From an uncultured Eubacteriales bacterium (GTDB lineage Bacteria > Bacillota > Clostridia > Christensenellales > Christensenellaceae), in contig CAOKKG010000008.1 of the NCBI GenBank assembly GCA_948468985.1, forward strand, positions 1 to 35,097: a DNA stretch of 35,097 bases, read 5' to 3'. The position numbers and the translations under genes are program-made. Below are positions 31,564 to 35,097 of the stretch, piece by piece (within the stretch, counting starts at the first letter, position 1; each line of letters begins with the position of its first letter). The notes beneath the pieces were generated by a model. That model saw only the letters and a program-made list of their open reading frames with translations. It was not told the DNA's origin and ran no database searches.

Positions 31564-32444
31564 TGTTTCGTTTCCTTTCCCCATGTTTTCGTTTGGTATT
31601 GGTATCGATACGCTTCCCCCCTGTGGAAGAAGCGGAAACCCATAGCTTCAGCCTCTCCCGGGGCGCGCAACGCCTCAAAATGACTCAGTTCACTCTCCGG
31701 ACAGTGCAGCTCTCCAGCGATATGCCGCAGGATCTCGGACCGCGTGTTTTCCACATAGCTTTGGTCAAACGCGCGCAGCTCGTCCAAGCTGTCGAACTCA
31801 AAGATGAAATCCGGGTCATACCGGCGGATCCGAAGCTTCAATTCGTCCAGGTGCCGGGCATAGATGCCTTCCCACAGCAAGCCCTGCGTTTCCGGGCGGT
31901 CGTATTCCGCCCGCAAGATGTCCAAAAAACGGCGGCTGAATGTCTCATTCCAAAAGACATGCCCCAGCATATACCAGGCGTGTTCTCCGCCGACCTGTAC
32001 ATGGGACACATATCCGTCCGCACCCTCCTGCATACACCATTCCGCCGTCTTGCCATCGGCATAGAGCGCCGCGTAATAGGCGTCGTCCACCTGCGTCTCA
32101 AACGGATTCTTCGTAAAGTAGTTATCCGAAGAGCAGATGTAGGAATTGCCGAGGTAATCCCGCGCCGCAAAGATGCTTGAATGGTTGTTGCGGACATGGT
32201 ATTCCGGGTTTTCCACAATCGTGACGCCGAATTTGTCCTTCAGATAGGAGAACCGCTCCTTTTGATATCCCACGACCAGCACCACCTGCCGGATGCCCGC
32301 GTCGCGCAGCTGGCGAATCTGCCGTTCAATCAGGCGTTCCCCCTTCACCGGGATGAGCGCCTTTGGCATTTCGTAGGAGAGCGGTGCAAACCGACTGGAT
32401 GCACCCGCCGCCATAAGAATCGCGTTGTCTACAGTATAGCTCAC
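31560..32444 (-). CDS. licC: CTP:phosphocholine cytidylyltransferase, LicC type
   Basis: LicC makes CDP-choline from phosphocholine and CTP. The 294-residue product has the nucleotidyltransferase signature LMAAGASSRFAPLSYEMPKA (residues 10-29), VKGERLIERQIRQLRDAGI, VVGYQKERFSYL, NNHSSIFAARDYL, and SSDNYFTKNPFE with the metal-binding Asp. The C-terminal ~60 residues (from DSLDELRAF) exceed the ~230 residues usual for LicC and may be an extra small domain. The start is GTG at 32444 with GGAAGGA upstream, 23 bases after the YidC-sulfatase gene; the stop overlaps licA. Confidence 0.9.
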   Translation of the reverse strand: MSYTVDNAILMAAGASSRFAPLSYEMPKALIPVKGERLIERQIRQLRDAGIRQVVLVVGYQKERFSYLKDKFGVTIVENPEYHVRNNHSSIFAARDYLGNSYICSSDNYFTKNPFETQVDDAYYAALYADGKTAEWCMQEGADGYVSHVQVGGEHAWYMLGHVFWNETFSRRFLDILRAEYDRPETQGLLWEGIYARHLDELKLRIRRYDPDFIFEFDSLDELRAFDQSYVENTRSEILRHIAGELHCPESELSHFEALRAPGEAEAMGFRFFHRGEAYRYQYQTKTWGKETKQ

Positions 32445-32467
32445 TGTTCCTTCCTCATTTCATTTGC

Positions 32468-35097
32468 TTATTCCTCAATCGTGAGGACAGCGTCCTCCGC
32501 GACGAGCTCCCAGTTGTCCTTGTTCCAGATGCTCCCGTGGACACGGTACCAATCGCCCGGCAGGAAGGTGTTCCCGTTGTTCTTGGAGGTATCCCACTGC
32601 CCAGAATCGATAATGAGCGGTGCGTGCGCGTATTTTTCATCACTGTTCACCGCCTTGCCCGTGAACGGGTTGACCGGTGAATCCACAAGATCCTGCATGG
32701 CCATCGTGGGGACATCCGCTGTGGTCATGAATTCCTCTGAGGTCGCAAAGCCATCGGCCCCGAAGTCCTTGACCATGAGCAGCGGATAAAATGCCTCGGC
32801 ATCCAGCCCGTTTTCATGCTTGAGCTCGTCAAATTGATTGAGTGCCCGTCCGTGGTCGGACACGAGGATGATACGCGTATTGTCGTACACGCCGTTTTCG
32901 CGCATATAGTCGAACCAGTTTGCAAGCTGGAGCATTGCCGCCATGTTAATCTGATAGTGCGCCAGCTGATTGGCGTTGACCATCCGCATCCGGCGGCCAT
33001 TCACAATAAAGCGCCCGCTCCCGGCCTGTTGTTCATAATCCGTGTTGTCCACCTGTGCCCGCGGCACATAATCCGGTTCCTGTAAGAGCATCGGTTCGTG
33101 CGTCGTGTCGTTGGCCATCATCAGAAAGGCGCTCGGCGCATCTTCCGAAATCTTGGTGATAGAGGGCAGACTGCACAGTACATTGTACGGCTCCATAAAC
33201 GAGGCGGACAACCCCTCCGCCGTGTTATAGCTCAAAATCGTCTGCTCGCCGTACACTGCCGTCTGCGACGCGCCTTGCTGTTCGTTATACCGTCCGTGAT
33301 CGTACAGCGAGGGCTGCACGCAGAGCGGCGCCGTTTTGAAGATGCTGTAACAGAAGAAATTGCGCATATTCTGGGCAATCAACTGCTTTTTGACCGAAAC
33401 ATCCGTGAACTTGCCCTTGGTGATATATGCGTGGATGGACGGGTCATCGTCATAAATGGACAGATCGGGGATCCACTGGTAATTTGCGTAGACCGGGTCA
33501 AATACCGTCACATCATAATCCGCCCGCCGGAAGAGTGTCGGCATCATCTTGAGTGCTTCGTTGTGCTTGTGCACAAGCGGTTCCTCGCCGCGCGCATTCA
33601 TCTTGGCCGGCGTGTATTCATACCCACCGAAGATGCTGGGCGAGCCGAAGTTCGTGCTCCCGCCGTAGGAGAGCGTATTGGAATAGTACACAAAGCCAGA
33701 AAATTTCTCCCGCAGCTCCGGCTTTTCACCGAAGATATAGGGGATATAGGCGTTCATACCGCGGTCCAGCATCAAGACGATCACATTCTTGCCCGTCTTG
33801 CTGAGCGTGAAATGCGGCGCTTCGTCCACGCCCGCCTGCGCCTGCGCGCGCGTCTTGCGGATCGGCCCCACGATGCCCGCGATGTTAATCACCGACATGC
33901 ATAATACCGCCGCCACCCCGAGCGCCAGCGCCCGCGACGCGAATTTGCGCCAGCGGGACACCACCGTGTATAAGAGCCCCGCCGCGGCCAGCAGGACACC
34001 TAGGTTCACCGCCTGCTGCAGCAGCGTATAGCCCACCCCGCGTTCGTATTGCAGCGCCGCGGACAGGATACCCAAGTTGTTCCCGAAGCACATATAGTTC
34101 ACAAGTGCCAGCCCACCGGCGAGCCACACGCCCCGCTCGAACCAGACCTTGGCGCGCGGCTTGGCCAGCCAGTAGAAAATGCCCAACCAGAGCGAAAACA
34201 TGCCCGCTGCCAACAGACCCGACTTGACGAGGTACCACAGCGGATTATAGAAGTAATTCACATCCATGAATTCCTGCGGCGAGGACCATAGCACGGCCGA
34301 GGGGATGAGTACCCCCAATAGCAAGGACAGGAATGCGCATCCCAGCGCAAAGAATTTGCCGTTGGGTGCGGCTTCCTCCTTCATCTTCCTAGCAGGCTCC
34401 TTCTTCGCCCGCTTTTGCCACAGCTGCCTCACAAGCGGGAATTGCAGTGCGAGCCCAAGCACGGCAAAGAACAGGAGCCGCCGCGCCGTCCGCGTCGGAT
34501 AGAAGAACAGGCCATAGGCAAGGATCGCCGCCCCCGCCGCCGAGGCCAACGCTGCCAACACCTTATCTGCGTGCTTCAGCTTGTAAAAAATCGTCTTGAC
34601 AAGGGAAAATACATTGTTAAGCGTCCAATAGAACACCAATCCCGCGGGCGATTCATACAGGAAAAACAGGAAGAACACCGCCATAGTGTACAACTGGATC
34701 TTGGTTTTTAGAAGGCTCCCTTTGGTGAAGATCACGCAGGAGACGAGGTTGACCGCCGTCATGATGATGGGCAGCAGGTGCAGCGATAACCCCGCTATAT
34801 GCAGCAGATTGTCCGGCTGCCCAAGGTCAGCGATTGGCCCAAAGGAGACGCCGTGCAGGCTCTCCAGCCCGGACAAAAAGCGGTAGGCTGCGATAAAAAA
34901 CGGGATCTCCAACAACAGCGAGGTCGCCCCGCGCAACACATAGGTGGGCTTGTAATGGTTCTGCCGATAATAGGTCTGCAAAATCATCATGCGCTCGTCG
35001 CCGCGGAAGGTCTTTTTGATGTGCGCCACGCCGTCGTGCAGGCGGAGTTCCATCTCTCGTTCCTCTTCCTGCATGGCATCTGCCCGCTTATACAGCG
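32468..35097 (-). CDS. YidC/Oxa1-like insertase domain fused to a membrane-bound sulfatase/LtaS-like domain (N-terminus beyond window)
   Basis: The frame is open to the right edge, so the start is missing. Numbered from the first ATG in the window (35074), 868 residues are visible. Residues 1-165 are YidC-like: charged hairpin (AHIKKTFRGDERMMILQTYY), LLLEIPFFIAAYRFLS, LLPIIMTAVNLVS, then FFLFFLYESPAGLVFYWTLN. About seven more membrane helices span ~171-404. From ~425 is an alkaline-phosphatase-superfamily domain: VIVLMLDRG (Asp437), GGSTNFGSPS (Thr474 as likely nucleophile), DTTHEPM (His659), VSDHG (Asp740, His741). These correspond to the Mn-binding, nucleophile and substrate His residues of LtaS. 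It lies 23 bases upstream of licC-licA-licB. The role is unknown: candidate phospho-group transferase acting on a surface glycopolymer. Confidence 0.88.
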   Translation of the reverse strand, partial: LYKRADAMQEEEREMELRLHDGVAHIKKTFRGDERMMILQTYYRQNHYKPTYVLRGATSLLLEIPFFIAAYRFLSGLESLHGVSFGPIADLGQPDNLLHIAGLSLHLLPIIMTAVNLVSCVIFTKGSLLKTKIQLYTMAVFFLFFLYESPAGLVFYWTLNNVFSLVKTIFYKLKHADKVLAALASAAGAAILAYGLFFYPTRTARRLLFFAVLGLALQFPLVRQLWQKRAKKEPARKMKEEAAPNGKFFALGCAFLSLLLGVLIPSAVLWSSPQEFMDVNYFYNPLWYLVKSGLLAAGMFSLWLGIFYWLAKPRAKVWFERGVWLAGGLALVNYMCFGNNLGILSAALQYERGVGYTLLQQAVNLGVLLAAAGLLYTVVSRWRKFASRALALGVAAVLCMSVINIAGIVGPIRKTRAQAQAGVDEAPHFTLSKTGKNVIVLMLDRGMNAYIPYIFGEKPELREKFSGFVYYSNTLSYGGSTNFGSPSIFGGYEYTPAKMNARGEEPLVHKHNEALKMMPTLFRRADYDVTVFDPVYANYQWIPDLSIYDDDPSIHAYITKGKFTDVSVKKQLIAQNMRNFFCYSIFKTAPLCVQPSLYDHGRYNEQQGASQTAVYGEQTILSYNTAEGLSASFMEPYNVLCSLPSITKISEDAPSAFLMMANDTTHEPMLLQEPDYVPRAQVDNTDYEQQAGSGRFIVNGRRMRMVNANQLAHYQINMAAMLQLANWFDYMRENGVYDNTRIILVSDHGRALNQFDELKHENGLDAEAFYPLLMVKDFGADGFATSEEFMTTADVPTMAMQDLVDSPVNPFTGKAVNSDEKYAHAPLIIDSGQWDTSKNNGNTFLPGDWYRVHGSIWNKDNWELVAEDAVLTIEE

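Noticed and set aside
1..35097. CRISPR arrays, tRNA or rRNA genes, insertion sequences, prophage
   Set aside because: Looked for and not seen: no direct repeat series, no tRNA-like cloverleaf was recognised by eye, and no transposase or phage proteins.

Overview
The window reads as chromosomal core sequence of a GC-rich, endospore-forming anaerobic member of the Firmicutes (class Clostridia is most likely, inferred from gene order). The evidence is the block rimP-nusA-ylxR-ylxQ-infB-rbfA-nrnA-truB-ribF-rpsO-pnp, the block mreC-mreD-mrdA-minC-minD-minE-rodA-spoIVFA-spoIVFB-rng, AGGAGG-type ribosome binding sites, sigma-A-type promoters with 17-base spacers, and the sporulation pair SpoIVFA/SpoIVFB. 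About 90 percent of the window is coding, mostly on the minus strand.

Positions 1-12.6k, read right to left, hold the translation and RNA block. A promoter at 10836-10864 starts the rimP-to-ribF operon through a leader hairpin that looks like a NusA-responsive attenuator. rpsO has its own promoter. pnp follows and is cut twice: by the left window edge and by an in-frame TAG at codon 68, where the family has Tyr. rng (RNase G) has its own promoter inside the end of spoIVFB.

Positions 12.6k-23.7k hold the cell-shape, division and sporulation block: TauE-like half-proteins, maf, a degenerate MreB-like actin, then mreC-mreD-mrdA, minC-minD-minE, rodA and spoIVFA-spoIVFB. Internal promoters separate elongation genes, Min genes and the sporulation pair, the last with a sigma-E-like site. 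Convergent or divergent accessory genes lie at 23.7k-29.5k: a TMEM198-like membrane protein, a triple-LysM protein, a tetrahydrofolate riboswitch upstream of the folate ECF S component folT, an AI-2E family protein, a divergent GpsA, a nitroreductase, a MerR remnant and ogt.

Positions 29.7k-35.1k hold the most unusual unit: a phosphocholine activation operon (licC, licA, licB) behind a very large gene that fuses a YidC/Oxa1-like insertase domain, a further multi-pass membrane region and a C-terminal alkaline-phosphatase-superfamily (sulfatase/LtaS/EptA-like) domain with its metal and nucleophile residues intact. No licD transferase is visible. A reasonable but unproven reading is that the fusion protein handles or transfers phosphocholine, or a related phospho-group, on a surface polymer. 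The fusion gene runs off the right edge, so its N-terminus is missing.
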